A DNA stretch of 47,063 nucleotides from a bacterium (GCA_021810905.1 JAJZQH010000014.1:76369-123431); one strand, 5' to 3'; counted from the first letter of the stretch, positions 1-9,427 are shown. The notes: a model not told the origin generated them from the sequence alone. Program-made: numbers and translations.

Positions 1-38
1 AAGGGTGGGGCTCGCGAGGGAATCTCAGATTATGATAC

Positions 39-1529
39 CTAATCAGGCCACTGTTTGCCCGGTTTTGCCCAGTCGTACGCGTCGTAGATTCCGTTCTGGT
101 AGCTGTTTTGCGATTCGTAGGCGAGCCACTCTTCATCGTATTGAATCGCCTTGAGCACCGGGTCGTTCGCGAAGAAGGTCTGCTGCTTTGACGGATCAAA
201 GCCCATATCCTCTTCGAGCGAATCCGGTATGCCGTCCTGATCCTGGTCCTCGGCCGCAATCTGCGCGTTGCTCTTGCCCGCGCGCCAGGCCATGTCATAG
301 ACCATGTGATTGTATTCGTGGATGAGGCCGGACGCGAAGAGGTCGATGTGTTTTACCTTGCGCCACCCGTCGAATTTGCCGACCGTGCCCGCGCCGTGCC
401 CCTGCCGCCGCAAGAGCGGGAACTCCAGCGTGAACGGGGTGGTCGTCTTCACGCCCTGGCTGTACGTGCATATGGTCGCCAGGTCGCAGACCGTGATCAT
501 CTTATGTCCCGCCACGCCGCCCTTGTAGAGCGGCTTGTAGATCATGGGGCATTCGCAGTGCGTGCACGCGTCCTCGAATCTGCCGCCCCATTCCAGCTCT
601 ATCGTCTGGCCTGAGGGCTTTGCCGCAGGGGTCTGTTTCCAGTAATAGAACCAGTTCGGATATTTCTTCTCAGGATTATTCTTTGCCGTCGCAGGATAGA
701 AGACGCGCACCGTGCGGGAATCGTCCGCGACGCAGCCCTCTACGTCGAGTTTAGCGATGATTTTCTTCGGACCGAACTCTGCGTTTTCCTCGGGCAGGCC
801 CTTGTAGCGGATAGTCACCTGGCTCCCCCTGGCAGATTGCGGTTCGATCGTGACCTGGGAACCTTCGATCCCCTGCACCTCCCAGCTTATCTGGTCGTTG
901 TAGGACGCAGGGGTCGCCTGGGCCTTTGCCACGAACTCAAGTTGGCCCGGGGTATCGTCATTGAATGCGAGGCGTTCGTTTGCACCTGGCGCGGTGATAT
1001 CGACCTGAATCTCCTGCTCGCCCGAGAGCACGACTGGCCCCGTGAGCTGCAGCATCCTGGGGTCGGTTACGTCCCACTTGAAGAACGCCTGGTTGCCCTG
1101 GATCCTTCCGCAACGTACGCCGGTCTTGCTATAGCCGATACGGTTGCCTTTCACCTCGAGGACCACATTGCTGTTTGTGGACTGGGCTATGATGCGATTT
1201 CCCTGCACTGAGCCGACCACGTCGATCCAGAATCCGAGTCTCAGGTCTACGCGCTCGGCGACCGCGACATTAAACGGGATAGGCCCAGAGTATGTGTTTT
1301 CCAGGGTGTAGTGCACAAGTTTCCAAAGGCCGTTGACCCCGCCGGACTTTACCACCTTCTCGAAGACCACGTGTTCACGGCCTCCGACGCCTCCCTCCAT
1401 CTTCATCCCATCCAGGGTCATACGATACCCGCCGCACTTGGTCTTTGCGGAGGCGACGGACGGATGGAGGATCAATGCGAGAGAGAGGATCAAGCTGCAC
1501 AAAAGGGAAGGTGTTTTCAGAGCTCTCAT
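39..1529 (-). CDS. Secreted HExxH putative metallopeptidase with a calcium-binding repeat
   Basis: The protein is 496 aa from the ATG at 1529. I chose this start because it opens directly into a signal peptide (MRALKTPSLLCSLILSLALI...ASA); the open frame extends further upstream but without signal-like sequence. The middle looks like beta-rich, Ig-like sequence. Near the C-terminus HEYNH (about residues 404-408) fits the HExxH zinc motif. A thrombospondin type-3-like DQDQDGIPD loop (about 428-436) follows, then EEWLAYE (about 466), which could supply a glutamate ligand. Several Cys, including a CTHCEC cluster, suggest disulfides. I do not recognise the family. Peptidase activity is inferred from the motif only, and no clear Shine-Dalgarno is visible at either candidate ATG (1529 or 1547). 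Confidence 0.7.
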   Translation of the reverse strand: MRALKTPSLLCSLILSLALILHPSVASAKTKCGGYRMTLDGMKMEGGVGGREHVVFEKVVKSGGVNGLWKLVHYTLENTYSGPIPFNVAVAERVDLRLGFWIDVVGSVQGNRIIAQSTNSNVVLEVKGNRIGYSKTGVRCGRIQGNQAFFKWDVTDPRMLQLTGPVVLSGEQEIQVDITAPGANERLAFNDDTPGQLEFVAKAQATPASYNDQISWEVQGIEGSQVTIEPQSARGSQVTIRYKGLPEENAEFGPKKIIAKLDVEGCVADDSRTVRVFYPATAKNNPEKKYPNWFYYWKQTPAAKPSGQTIELEWGGRFEDACTHCECPMIYKPLYKGGVAGHKMITVCDLATICTYSQGVKTTTPFTLEFPLLRRQGHGAGTVGKFDGWRKVKHIDLFASGLIHEYNHMVYDMAWRAGKSNAQIAAEDQDQDGIPDSLEEDMGFDPSKQQTFFANDPVLKAIQYDEEWLAYESQNSYQNGIYDAYDWAKPGKQWPD

Positions 1530-1641
1530 GATCGCAATGAATACCATCGCGGTGCGATGTCGGCAAGGCTCATTAAACAGACACAAAACTCCATTTACCT
1601 TTTGAATCCTTTCCTTTAAATTGCGCATCTGGAGGTCCGTT

Positions 1642-2517
1642 TTGATCCCGTACATACATATCGAACCGCTGGTAGTAGGCCCATTGACTATTTCGCCGTT
1701 CGGCCTGCTGATGGGCATCGCGATCATCGTTGGCGTTGCGCTCTCCATGTGGCGCGGGCGCAGGATCGGCATGGACGAGAGCGAACTGAATTCCTTTCTA
1801 TGGGCCATACTCATAGGCGGGCTCGTCGGCGGGCACGTCTTTGACGCGATCCTCTATTATCCGCGCGAGGTCCTGGCGCAGCCGTGGCTGCTTTTGGAGA
1901 TGTGGAATGGGCTCAGCTCGTTCGGCGGATTCTTTGGCGGATTCCTGGGCGCGCTGATCTGGAAATATTATGAAAGGCGTCCTTTCCGGAGCATCGGGAG
2001 GTTTCAGCTCATGCGGCCGGTGCGCCGCATTACTCCCGCACGGATCATCCCCTATACCGATACCGTCGTCTCCGTATTTCCGGTCTCGTGGTTTTTCGGG
2101 AGAATGGGTTGCGCCATTGTGCACGACCATCCGGGTATTCTCGCCTCCGCAGGCTCGTGGCTGGCTGTCGCTTTCGGCCCGGGCCCGGTGCATCGCTTCG
2201 GCTTAATCGAATTGCGATACGGCACACAACCGCACTACGATTTGGGCCTGCTCGAGATGATCTTCTCGGCGCTGCTCGCTGTGTGCTTTGCGCTGACCTG
2301 GCGTTACAGCAGAAAGGCCTCAGGCTGGTATTTGGTTGCGGCGTCTCTCATCTACGCACCCGTGCGCTTTGCCCTCGACTTCCTCAGACTCGACGATACA
2401 GCAAACGGAGATATGCGCTACGCAGGGCTCACCCCTGCGCAATGGGCCTGTTTTGCGCTCTTTGTCTACGGCATTGCCCTTGCCATACGCATTCGTGCTC
2501 GCAGCAAGAACGTATAA
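1642..2517 (+). CDS. lgt: Lgt-family (prolipoprotein diacylglyceryl transferase-like) membrane protein, divergent active site
   Basis: This is a polytopic inner-membrane protein of 291 aa from a TTG at 1642, preceded by GGAGG at 1631-1635; the frame is open upstream to a TTG at 1621 without such a site. The layout matches Lgt: a PFGLL segment near the N-terminus, WNGLSSFGGFFGG where E. coli has the HGGL loop, FFGRMGC for the GRxGN signature, and VRFALDFLR near the C-terminus. Lgt transfers diacylglycerol from phosphatidylglycerol to the lipobox cysteine of prolipoproteins. By eye alignment Tyr26, His103 and Asn146 of E. coli Lgt are Phe20, Phe94 and Cys157 here, while Arg143 is kept as Arg154. 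It may therefore be a paralogue with altered or lost activity. Confidence 0.75.
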   Translation: MIPYIHIEPLVVGPLTISPFGLLMGIAIIVGVALSMWRGRRIGMDESELNSFLWAILIGGLVGGHVFDAILYYPREVLAQPWLLLEMWNGLSSFGGFFGGFLGALIWKYYERRPFRSIGRFQLMRPVRRITPARIIPYTDTVVSVFPVSWFFGRMGCAIVHDHPGILASAGSWLAVAFGPGPVHRFGLIELRYGTQPHYDLGLLEMIFSALLAVCFALTWRYSRKASGWYLVAASLIYAPVRFALDFLRLDDTANGDMRYAGLTPAQWACFALFVYGIALAIRIRARSKNV

Positions 2518-2566
2518 TGCTCATACAGAGAGGTTTTGTCTCTATATGCAGCTCAGGTGTTCTCGC

Positions 2567-2608
2567 GGTCACGTGATTCGTGAATCGTAATTCGTGATTC
2601 GTAAAACC
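2567..2608 (+). repeat. Dispersed ATTCGTGA repeat, copy 1
   Basis: The stretch GTCACGTGATTCGTGAATCG followed by TAATTCGTGATTCGTAAAACC is built from iterated ATTCGTGA/GAATCG words. The same composite recurs at 5978-6006 (inverted) and 10327-10355. It lies in the 167-bp gap between the Lgt-like gene and azoR, outside coding sequence. It looks like a REP-type intergenic repeat family. Confidence 0.75.
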
Positions 2609-2684
2609 ACAAAGTTGACTCAAGTTTAACATGGAAATTCTGACAATCTTATTTTAAGATGCGGCTCCAACAAGGGGGGATTCC

Positions 2685-3314
2685 ATGAAAAAACTTCTGC
2701 ACATTAACGCCTGCCCGCGAGGCGACGAGTCGCGGACGCTGAAGGTGAGTGCGGCATTTCTCAGTTCTTTCAAGAATACTCACAAGGATTGGGTAGTGGA
2801 GGAATTAAACCTCTTTCGGGAGAAGATTCCCGAGCTTACAGCGCGCCGCGTGGACGGCAAGTACGTGCTGATGGGCGGCAAGGATCTCTTCGGCGAACTC
2901 AAAGAATCATGGGATGAAGTTATAGCGCATATCGATCGCTTCAAATCCGCAGATCGCTATCTGCTCAGCACGCCGATGTGGAACTTTAGCATACCGTATC
3001 CGCTCAAACAGTATATCGATGTTATAGTGCAGCCCAAGTATCTCTTTCGCTACACGGAGACCGGCGCCGTCGAGGGGTTGGTGAAGGGAAAGAAGATGAC
3101 GGTCATCGCCAGCCGCGGTGGCGACTACACGAGTGAAGCCTATAAACCCTATGATCACCAGGAGCCGTATCTTCGGACCGTCTTCGGATTTGTGGGACTC
3201 ACGGATATGACCTTCATCGTCGCGCAGCCGATGGACTCGGGCGCTGAGGAGTTGAGAAAGCGCCGCCTCGAAGAGGCGATTAATCAGGCGCGCGAGCTGG
3301 CTACCGTTTTCTGA
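2685..3314 (+). CDS. azoR: FMN-dependent NADH:quinone oxidoreductase / azoreductase
   Basis: The protein is 209 aa, the usual length for AzoR. This flavodoxin-fold cytoplasmic enzyme reduces quinones and azo compounds with NADH using FMN. The N-terminal KKLLHINACPRGDESRT segment is the phosphate-binding loop after the first strand. The family-typical TPMWNFSIPYPLKQYID segment follows around residue 95, and ASRGGDY near 145 is the second FMN-contacting loop. AAGGGGGGATTCC directly upstream of the ATG gives a strong ribosome-binding site. It is followed by GH15 after 22 nt. Family assignment is firm; the physiological substrate is not. Confidence 0.93.
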   Translation: MKKLLHINACPRGDESRTLKVSAAFLSSFKNTHKDWVVEELNLFREKIPELTARRVDGKYVLMGGKDLFGELKESWDEVIAHIDRFKSADRYLLSTPMWNFSIPYPLKQYIDVIVQPKYLFRYTETGAVEGLVKGKKMTVIASRGGDYTSEAYKPYDHQEPYLRTVFGFVGLTDMTFIVAQPMDSGAEELRKRRLEEAINQARELATVF

Positions 3315-3336
3315 GCAACCCTTATCGGAGCACGAT

Positions 3337-5337
3337 ATGCCGCGCGATATCCCGGTGAGCAACGGATCGTTGCTCGTTACATTCGATCGACATGGACTCC
3401 TGAGGGACGTCTTCTTCCCGTACGTAGGTCAGGAAAACCACGCCGGCCGCGATCCTTTTCGCATGGGAGTGTGGGTGGACGGCGCGATCAGGTGGGTGCC
3501 TGATGGCTGGAAGGTCTCTTTGGACTATCTCGACGACTCGCTCGTCACAAACGTAGAACTATCGAGCGAAGAATTGGGATTGAAGGTCGTGCTCAACGAT
3601 CTCGTCGACTTCCACGAGAATGTCTTTCTTCGAAAATTGACCGTCGAGGATAAGGCAGGGCGTGAGCGCGACGTTCGCATCTTTTTCAGCCACCCGTTTG
3701 AGATCAACGGGAACGCAATCGGCGATACGGCCGCCCTGCGTCCGGAGATCCAGGGGCTTGTGCATTACAAGGGTGACCGGTATTTTCTCGTCAACGCCTT
3801 TGCCAACAACAAGGCAGGCATAGATCTTTTTACGATCGGCAATCGCAACAAGGAGATATGGCGCGACGCGGAGGATGGGGAACTCTCCGCCCAGCCGATC
3901 GCGCAAGGATCGGTCGAATCGGTTGCCGGCATACCGTTGCGGCTCGCTCCTCATTCGTCGGATACGGCATATTACTGGATCTGCGCGGGAAAGAGCTGGA
4001 ACGAGGTCAGCGCGATCAACGGCGCAGTGCTGAAGAAGAAACCCGAGACGATCCTTGCCCGCACGCGCGACTACTGGAAGCTGTGGGTGGAGAAAGAGGA
4101 ACTCAACTACGACCTCATGCCTTTGCGAATCGCCCGGCTCTACAGGCGAAGCCTGCTAATCGCCAGGACGCAGATAAACAACTGCGGCGCCATCATCGCG
4201 GGAAACGATTCCGACGTCATTCAGTTCAACCGCGACACGTACAGCTACATGTGGCCCAGGGACGCCGCGCTCTGTGCGTATGGTCTGGATCTGGCGGGAT
4301 ATCCGGAGATCACGCGCAGCTTCTTTGAATTCTGCGGGAAGATCGTGGAGAGAGAAGGCTATTTTCTGCACAAATATACTCCCTCGGGAATGCCTGCCAG
4401 TTCTTGGCATCCGTGGTTTGCGGACGATTCGATGCAGCTGCCGATTCAGGAAGACGAGACGGCACTGGTGATCTGGTCGCTCTGGCAGCACTTCCGGCGC
4501 TACAAGGACATCGAACTCATCAAGGCGCTGTACAAGCCGCTCATCAGGGGGGCTGCCGATTTCATGATGAACTTTCGCGACCTCAAGACCGGACTTCCTC
4601 TCCCGAGTTACGATCTCTGGGAGGAGCAGCGCGGGATCTCCGCGTTTACCTGCGGTGCTGTATTCGGCGGACTCACCGCAGCTGCCAATTTCACGAGGGC
4701 GTTCGGAGAAACGCAGATCGCGGACGAGTACGAGCGAGGAGCCCAGAGGCTGCGCGAGGCCATGGATCGTCACCTCTACATGGCGGCGGAAGGGCGTTTT
4801 GCGCGCATGATCCGCTTCGATCAGGACGGTGCGCTGCACGCCGACGCGACCGTCGACGCCAGCATCGCCGGCGTGTGCGCGTTCGGTGCCTATCCGGCAA
4901 ACGACGAGAGGGTGGTCAATTCCATGCGCCAGATACGCGATCGGCTCTGGTGCAAAACTGGAATAGGCGGGCTCGCACGTTACGAAGGCGACGGCTACTA
5001 CCGCGCCTCGCATGATTTGCCGGGGAACCCGTGGTTCGTGACAACGCTCTGGCTCGCGCAGTATGAAATCGCAGCCGCCGGCACGCGTGAGGAACTCGAC
5101 AGGAGCCTGCGGCTGCTTGAGTGGGTCGCGGATCGCGCGCTCCAAAGCGGCGTGCTCGCGGAGCAGGTCCATCCCATGAGTGGGGAGCCTCTTTCGATAT
5201 CGCCCCTCACGTGGAGCAGCGCGGCTTTTGTGACCGCGGTACAGGAATATCTGGAGAAGCTCATCGCCATCGAGCAATGCACTGCGTGCGGTCAATCGAA
5301 GTTCACGAAGACAAAACCGAGCCTTCCGCGGATATAG
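3337..5337 (+). CDS. Glycoside hydrolase family 15 (glucoamylase / glucodextranase-like)
   Basis: The protein is 666 aa with an N-terminal beta-sandwich (about 1-255) and a C-terminal (alpha/alpha)6 barrel (about 270-640), the normal GH15 architecture. SYDLWEEQRG carries the likely general acid Glu, and EQVHPMSGEPLSISPLTWSSA the likely general base Glu. TYSYMWPRDAA is also typical of the barrel. No signal peptide is seen, so it probably acts in the cytoplasm, releasing glucose from alpha-glucans. Glycogen phosphorylase lies 1.5 kb away, which fits storage-glucan turnover. GGAG lies 7 nt before the ATG. The last 25 residues (with CTAC) fall outside the domain. It converges on trmB with a 13-nt gap. 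Confidence 0.92.
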   Translation: MPRDIPVSNGSLLVTFDRHGLLRDVFFPYVGQENHAGRDPFRMGVWVDGAIRWVPDGWKVSLDYLDDSLVTNVELSSEELGLKVVLNDLVDFHENVFLRKLTVEDKAGRERDVRIFFSHPFEINGNAIGDTAALRPEIQGLVHYKGDRYFLVNAFANNKAGIDLFTIGNRNKEIWRDAEDGELSAQPIAQGSVESVAGIPLRLAPHSSDTAYYWICAGKSWNEVSAINGAVLKKKPETILARTRDYWKLWVEKEELNYDLMPLRIARLYRRSLLIARTQINNCGAIIAGNDSDVIQFNRDTYSYMWPRDAALCAYGLDLAGYPEITRSFFEFCGKIVEREGYFLHKYTPSGMPASSWHPWFADDSMQLPIQEDETALVIWSLWQHFRRYKDIELIKALYKPLIRGAADFMMNFRDLKTGLPLPSYDLWEEQRGISAFTCGAVFGGLTAAANFTRAFGETQIADEYERGAQRLREAMDRHLYMAAEGRFARMIRFDQDGALHADATVDASIAGVCAFGAYPANDERVVNSMRQIRDRLWCKTGIGGLARYEGDGYYRASHDLPGNPWFVTTLWLAQYEIAAAGTREELDRSLRLLEWVADRALQSGVLAEQVHPMSGEPLSISPLTWSSAAFVTAVQEYLEKLIAIEQCTACGQSKFTKTKPSLPRI

Positions 5338-5350
5338 AAAACGAGAGGTT

Positions 5351-5980
5351 TTACGGTTTCGGTCCTGAAACAGGCTGATCCATCGGGGCAGGGCGCGCGC
5401 GTTTGTATCTCTGGTAGAAGATCTCGCGGCCCATCGCGATCCACTTCTGAGCGAAGAAGGTTGGAAACGCATCGCAGCACGACTTTGATATTCCACCCGG
5501 ATAACAGCTCTCATATTCCGGAATTTGCGCAAAGATACGGGCTACGCCTTCCGCATATTCCCTGTGATCCGTAGTAAAGTAGAGCAATCCGTCGGGTTTG
5601 AGCCTGCTTCCGCAGATATCGAGAAACGCCGCATTTACGGCGCGATTCTTTTCGTGCCGCCGTTTGGGCCACGGATCCGGGAACATGATGTGAATCTCGT
5701 CGATGGAGGCCTCGCCGAAGAAGCGCGGTAATGCCTCTCGCGCGTCGTCCTGGATGATGCATACGTTGCGCCGTCCGCGTTTTTCCGTGCGAACGATCAG
5801 CTTGTCCACGCGCTTTTTCTTGATCTCTATTCCGACGACGGATGCCTCTGGATTGGTCTCGGCGAGGTGAAAGAGAAAATCACCGCGCCCCGGCCCCACC
5901 TCGACGATGAGCTTCGCGTCATCGAACGGAAGGGCGCAGGCGGGGTAGATGAACACGGTGTCTGTCTGTATGCTTTTCAC
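5351..5980 (-). CDS. trmB: tRNA (guanine-N7-)-methyltransferase
   Basis: The protein is 209 aa. It methylates N7 of G46 in the tRNA variable loop using SAM. VEVGPGRGDFLFHLAE (about 28-43) is the SAM-binding motif I, and MFPDPWPKRRHEKNR (about 114) is the TrmB signature with catalytic Asp and tRNA-contacting basic residues. The start is a GTG at 5980, because no in-frame ATG occurs before motif I. That GTG lies inside a dispersed ATTCGTGA-type repeat and no Shine-Dalgarno is visible, so the repeat may have replaced the native upstream region. It lies downstream of the EI24-like gene on the same strand. Confidence 0.93.
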   Translation of the reverse strand: MKSIQTDTVFIYPACALPFDDAKLIVEVGPGRGDFLFHLAETNPEASVVGIEIKKKRVDKLIVRTEKRGRRNVCIIQDDAREALPRFFGEASIDEIHIMFPDPWPKRRHEKNRAVNAAFLDICGSRLKPDGLLYFTTDHREYAEGVARIFAQIPEYESCYPGGISKSCCDAFPTFFAQKWIAMGREIFYQRYKRARPAPMDQPVSGPKP

Positions 5981-6006
5981 GATTCACGAATTACGAGTCA
6001 CGTGAC
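5978..6006 (-). repeat. Dispersed ATTCGTGA repeat, copy 2
   Basis: On the minus strand this reads GTCACGTGACTCGTAATTCG then TGAATCGTG, the same word set as the copies at 2567 and 10327. It bridges the stop codon of the EI24-like gene (5991-5993), supplying its last codons, and the GTG start of trmB (5978-5980). The repeat therefore contributes coding sequence at both genes. Confidence 0.72.
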
Positions 6007-6776
6007 CCTGTAATTTTAATGTACAGCAACGTCCCTCCCGCAACCATCGGAGCGGCGAATATGAGCGCGAAGAACGGAATGATGAAACCGACTCCCAGAC
6101 CGATGAGGGCCCATCGGTGCTGACGCGCAAACGACCAGCGCTCGCGAAACGGCGCAGCGCGGCGGCCCAGGGGCAGATCGGCATATGAGAAACCGAGATC
6201 CCATGCGCCGAACAGGAACGTGAGAAGCACGTAGAGAGGACCTCCGATTACCGGGATGAAACTCACGACGAAGAGGGCTACGGGGATCGCGAGCAGGATC
6301 GCGGCCTTGATGGACTCCACGCGGATAGTGCGCATGAGCTCCGCAAGGAATTTCTTAAACGAGAAGGGCGGCGGCTCGTGGCCGGTCACCACGACTTCGA
6401 CGCGTTCGGAGAGTGCGTCGTTGAACGGTCCGGCGACGACGAACGACAGCGCATAGGAGACGATCAGCAGGATGACGAGCGTGAGCAGGACTATGACGGC
6501 TTTCAGAAATACCCCTGCGACGATGAGCACCCAGTTGAGCACGTGCTGCCACCACGCCGAAGGGGCAGCTATCTCGTGAACGCCCAGGTGCGCCGCGAGC
6601 CAGCCGTATAGGTCCGAATAATAATGGATGAAAACGCCCATCATCGCGCCGAGCAGGATGAGATTTATCGCAGTTGGCAATATGGCCCAGATCCACAGCC
6701 TGGGACGTGCCGCCAGGAACGTGAAACCGCGGACGAGCGAACCAAAACCGCTGCCGAACTCTTTGATTCTGGACAT
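5991..6776 (-). CDS. EI24 / CysZ-like integral membrane protein
   Basis: The protein is 261 aa from the ATG at 6776, which has a weak AGGG 6 nt upstream; an in-frame ATG at 6788 is possible. It shows four or five hydrophobic segments, starting with RPRLWIWAILPTAINLILLG near residue 27 and ending with an alanine/glycine-rich pair. The pattern FGSGFGSLVRGFTFL and the late FSYADLPLGRRAAPFRERW segment resemble the EI24 domain family that includes CysZ. CysZ imports sulfate, but no sulfur-assimilation genes are nearby, so the substrate is open. The C-terminus runs into a dispersed repeat. It is divergent from glgP by 62 bp. Confidence 0.75.
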   Translation of the reverse strand: MSRIKEFGSGFGSLVRGFTFLAARPRLWIWAILPTAINLILLGAMMGVFIHYYSDLYGWLAAHLGVHEIAAPSAWWQHVLNWVLIVAGVFLKAVIVLLTLVILLIVSYALSFVVAGPFNDALSERVEVVVTGHEPPPFSFKKFLAELMRTIRVESIKAAILLAIPVALFVVSFIPVIGGPLYVLLTFLFGAWDLGFSYADLPLGRRAAPFRERWSFARQHRWALIGLGVGFIIPFFALIFAAPMVAGGTLLYIKITGSRDS

Positions 6777-6838
6777 GCAGCCCTGCATAATTTAAATGGA
6801 GTCAGCCTGCAAGGGGCTTCGCTGATGGGGGGATGACA

Positions 6839-9349
6839 ATGAATCAGATACGACAGATGTTGAACCTACACGATTATTCCGACCCTTCTGTCGAAGACGA
6901 CAGGACGAGTACGAGCGTAGTTGCGATCAAGCGCGCCGTGCTCGATCATCTCATGTACAGCATCGGAAGGTTGCCGGCGATCTCCACAAAACATGATTAT
7001 TACAAGGCTCTGGCACTTGCGGTGCGCGACCGGCTCCAGCATCACTGGGTGCATACGATCGAGTCCTATTACGGCAAGGAGCTCAAGGTCGCGTGTTATC
7101 TCTCTGCGGAATTCCTCATGGGCCCTCATCTCGGCAACAACCTCGTCAACCTGGGTATCGAGAAGGAAGTCCGTCAGGCCATGGCCGAAATTGACCAGGA
7201 CCTGGAGGAATTGTTGATGCAGGAGGAAGAGCCTGGACTCGGCAACGGAGGCCTGGGGCGGCTTGCCGCTTGCTACCTCGATTCCCTGGCGACGTTGGAG
7301 CGGCCGGCCGTAGGGTACGGCATCCGCTACGAGTTCGGCATCTTCGATCAGGAGATCCGCGACGGGTGGCAGGCCGAGGTGACCGACAAATGGCTTCACT
7401 ACGGAAACCCGTGGGAGATCGCCAAGCCTTTTGTCACATATAATGTAGGTTTCGGAGGCAGCACCGAGGGATATGCAGACGAACACGGCCGACGCCGCGT
7501 GCGCTGGCTTCCGCATCGCGTCGTAAAGGGCACTGCCTACGATACGCCCGTCCTGGGTTACCGGGTCAACACGTGCAACACGCTGAGACTCTGGAGCGCG
7601 GAGGCCTGCGAGTCGTTTGATTTTCAGGCGTTCAACACCGGCGATTACTACGAAGCCGTGCACGACAAGATCTTCTCGGAGACGATTACGAAGGTGCTCT
7701 ATCCCAACGACGAGCCGAGCGCGGGCAAGCGGCTCAGGCTGGAACAACAGTATTTCTTCGTCTCCTGTTCGCTGCAGGACATGATGAATGTAATGGATAT
7801 CATGGAAGAACCTCCGGAAAATTTTGCCAGGCAGTTCGCCGTGCAACTCAACGATACGCATCCGTCGATCGCCGTTGCAGAACTCATGAGGCTACTCGTG
7901 GATGAACGGGGTTTGGAATGGGAACCGGCATGGGAGATCACTGTAAAGACATTCGGCTACACCAACCATACGTTGCTGCCCGAGGCGCTGGAGACCTGGC
8001 CGCTGCCGCTGTTCCGCGACCTCCTGCCGCGGCACATGGAGATCATCTACGAGATCAACCGCCGATTTCTCGACGAGGTGAGGCGGCGCTTTCCCGGCGA
8101 CGACGCGAGGGTGGCGCGGCTCTCGCTCATCGACGAGGCCGGTGAGAAGCGCGTGCGCATGGCGCACCTGGCCTGCGTTGGAAGCCACGCGATCAACGGA
8201 GTGGCAGAGCTGCATACCGAGCTGCTCAAAGAGAGCCTGCTCAAGGATTTCTTCGAGCTGTGGCCCGAACGCTTCAGCAACAAGACAAACGGCGTGACGC
8301 CGCGGAGATTTCTCAAGCTCTCCAACCCCGGGCTCGCCGACCTGATCACGCGCACCATCGGCGACGGCTGGCTCACGAACATGGAGCTTCTCCGGAGACT
8401 CGAACCGCACGCCGACGGCACGGCCTTTCGCGAGCAGTGGCGTGCAATCAAGTTGGCCAACAAGCAAAGGCTTGCGGACCACATTCGCAGGGAGACCGGC
8501 GTCGAGCTCGACCCCTCGTGGCTCTTCGATATCCAGGTGAAGCGCTTTCACGAGTACAAACGCCAGCACCTCAATGTGCTGAATATCGTAACTCTCTATT
8601 CCAGGCTCAAGAAGGATCCCGCGTTCCGCCCTCCGCCGCACGCCTTCATCTTCGGAGGAAAGGCGGCGCCGGGCTATTTCATGGCGAAACTCATGATCAA
8701 ATTTATCAATTCCGTCGCCGACGTGATAAACAACGATCCCGACGTGAACGGGCGCCTGCGCGTGGCCTTTGTGCCGGACTTCAACGTGCAGAAGAGCCAC
8801 GTGATCTATCCCGCGGCCGACCTCTCGGAGCAGATCTCCACGGCCGGCAAGGAGGCCTCTGGCACCGGGAACATGAAGTTCGCAATGAACGGCGCGCTTA
8901 CGATAGGCACGCTCGACGGCGCGAACATCGAGATCCGGCAGGAGGTGGGAGAGGAGAACTTCTTCCTCTTCGGACTCGTCGAGGATGAGGTAGAGCGCGT
9001 GAGACGTGACGGATATCGGCCGGCGGCCTTCATCGAAAGGGATGCGCGTCTTGCCGACGTCCTGCACCTGATCGAATCAGGTCACTTCTCGCACGGGGAC
9101 ACGCAGATCTTCCGTCCGCTGGTGGAGAATCTGAAATGGAGCGATCCGTTCCTCGTGCTCGCAGACTACGCAGACTACGTGGCGTGTCATGAACGTGTGG
9201 CCGCGGCTTGGGAGGATTCCGGGAGATGGACGCGCATGTCGATACTCAACACGGCGCGATCCGGCAAGTTCTCCTCGGACCGCGCGATCCGCGAGTATTG
9301 CGACGAGATCTGGGACGTTCGCGCGGCGCCCTTCAGCATGAATCGCTGA
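6839..9349 (+). CDS. glgP: Glycogen / starch / alpha-glucan phosphorylase
   Basis: The protein is 836 aa, typical for GlgP. This PLP enzyme cleaves terminal alpha-1,4 links with phosphate to give glucose-1-phosphate. The C-terminal half has EASGTGNMKFAMNGALTIGT, with the Lys that binds PLP. The N-terminal half has GNGGLGRLAACYLDS and the VQLNDTHPSIA substrate-site segment. I prefer the ATG at 6839 because GGGGGG lies 7 nt before it; the ATG at 6833 is too close to that site. With the GH15 gene it makes a plausible glycogen-degradation pair. No synthesis genes (glgA, glgB, glgC) are in the window. Confidence 0.96.
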   Translation: MNQIRQMLNLHDYSDPSVEDDRTSTSVVAIKRAVLDHLMYSIGRLPAISTKHDYYKALALAVRDRLQHHWVHTIESYYGKELKVACYLSAEFLMGPHLGNNLVNLGIEKEVRQAMAEIDQDLEELLMQEEEPGLGNGGLGRLAACYLDSLATLERPAVGYGIRYEFGIFDQEIRDGWQAEVTDKWLHYGNPWEIAKPFVTYNVGFGGSTEGYADEHGRRRVRWLPHRVVKGTAYDTPVLGYRVNTCNTLRLWSAEACESFDFQAFNTGDYYEAVHDKIFSETITKVLYPNDEPSAGKRLRLEQQYFFVSCSLQDMMNVMDIMEEPPENFARQFAVQLNDTHPSIAVAELMRLLVDERGLEWEPAWEITVKTFGYTNHTLLPEALETWPLPLFRDLLPRHMEIIYEINRRFLDEVRRRFPGDDARVARLSLIDEAGEKRVRMAHLACVGSHAINGVAELHTELLKESLLKDFFELWPERFSNKTNGVTPRRFLKLSNPGLADLITRTIGDGWLTNMELLRRLEPHADGTAFREQWRAIKLANKQRLADHIRRETGVELDPSWLFDIQVKRFHEYKRQHLNVLNIVTLYSRLKKDPAFRPPPHAFIFGGKAAPGYFMAKLMIKFINSVADVINNDPDVNGRLRVAFVPDFNVQKSHVIYPAADLSEQISTAGKEASGTGNMKFAMNGALTIGTLDGANIEIRQEVGEENFFLFGLVEDEVERVRRDGYRPAAFIERDARLADVLHLIESGHFSHGDTQIFRPLVENLKWSDPFLVLADYADYVACHERVAAAWEDSGRWTRMSILNTARSGKFSSDRAIREYCDEIWDVRAAPFSMNR

Positions 9350-9427
9350 CGCGCCAGTCGGAGAGAACGTTTTTGGCGCTGGACACGCCCTCTGAATTTC
9401 ATCAACATTGCAGCAGAGGATTTTTCC

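Noticed and set aside
4156-5532. Long minus-strand open frame opposite the GH15 gene
   Set aside because: Arg/Ala/Pro-rich antisense shadow of a well-supported GH15 and trmB region; no domain or ribosome-binding site.
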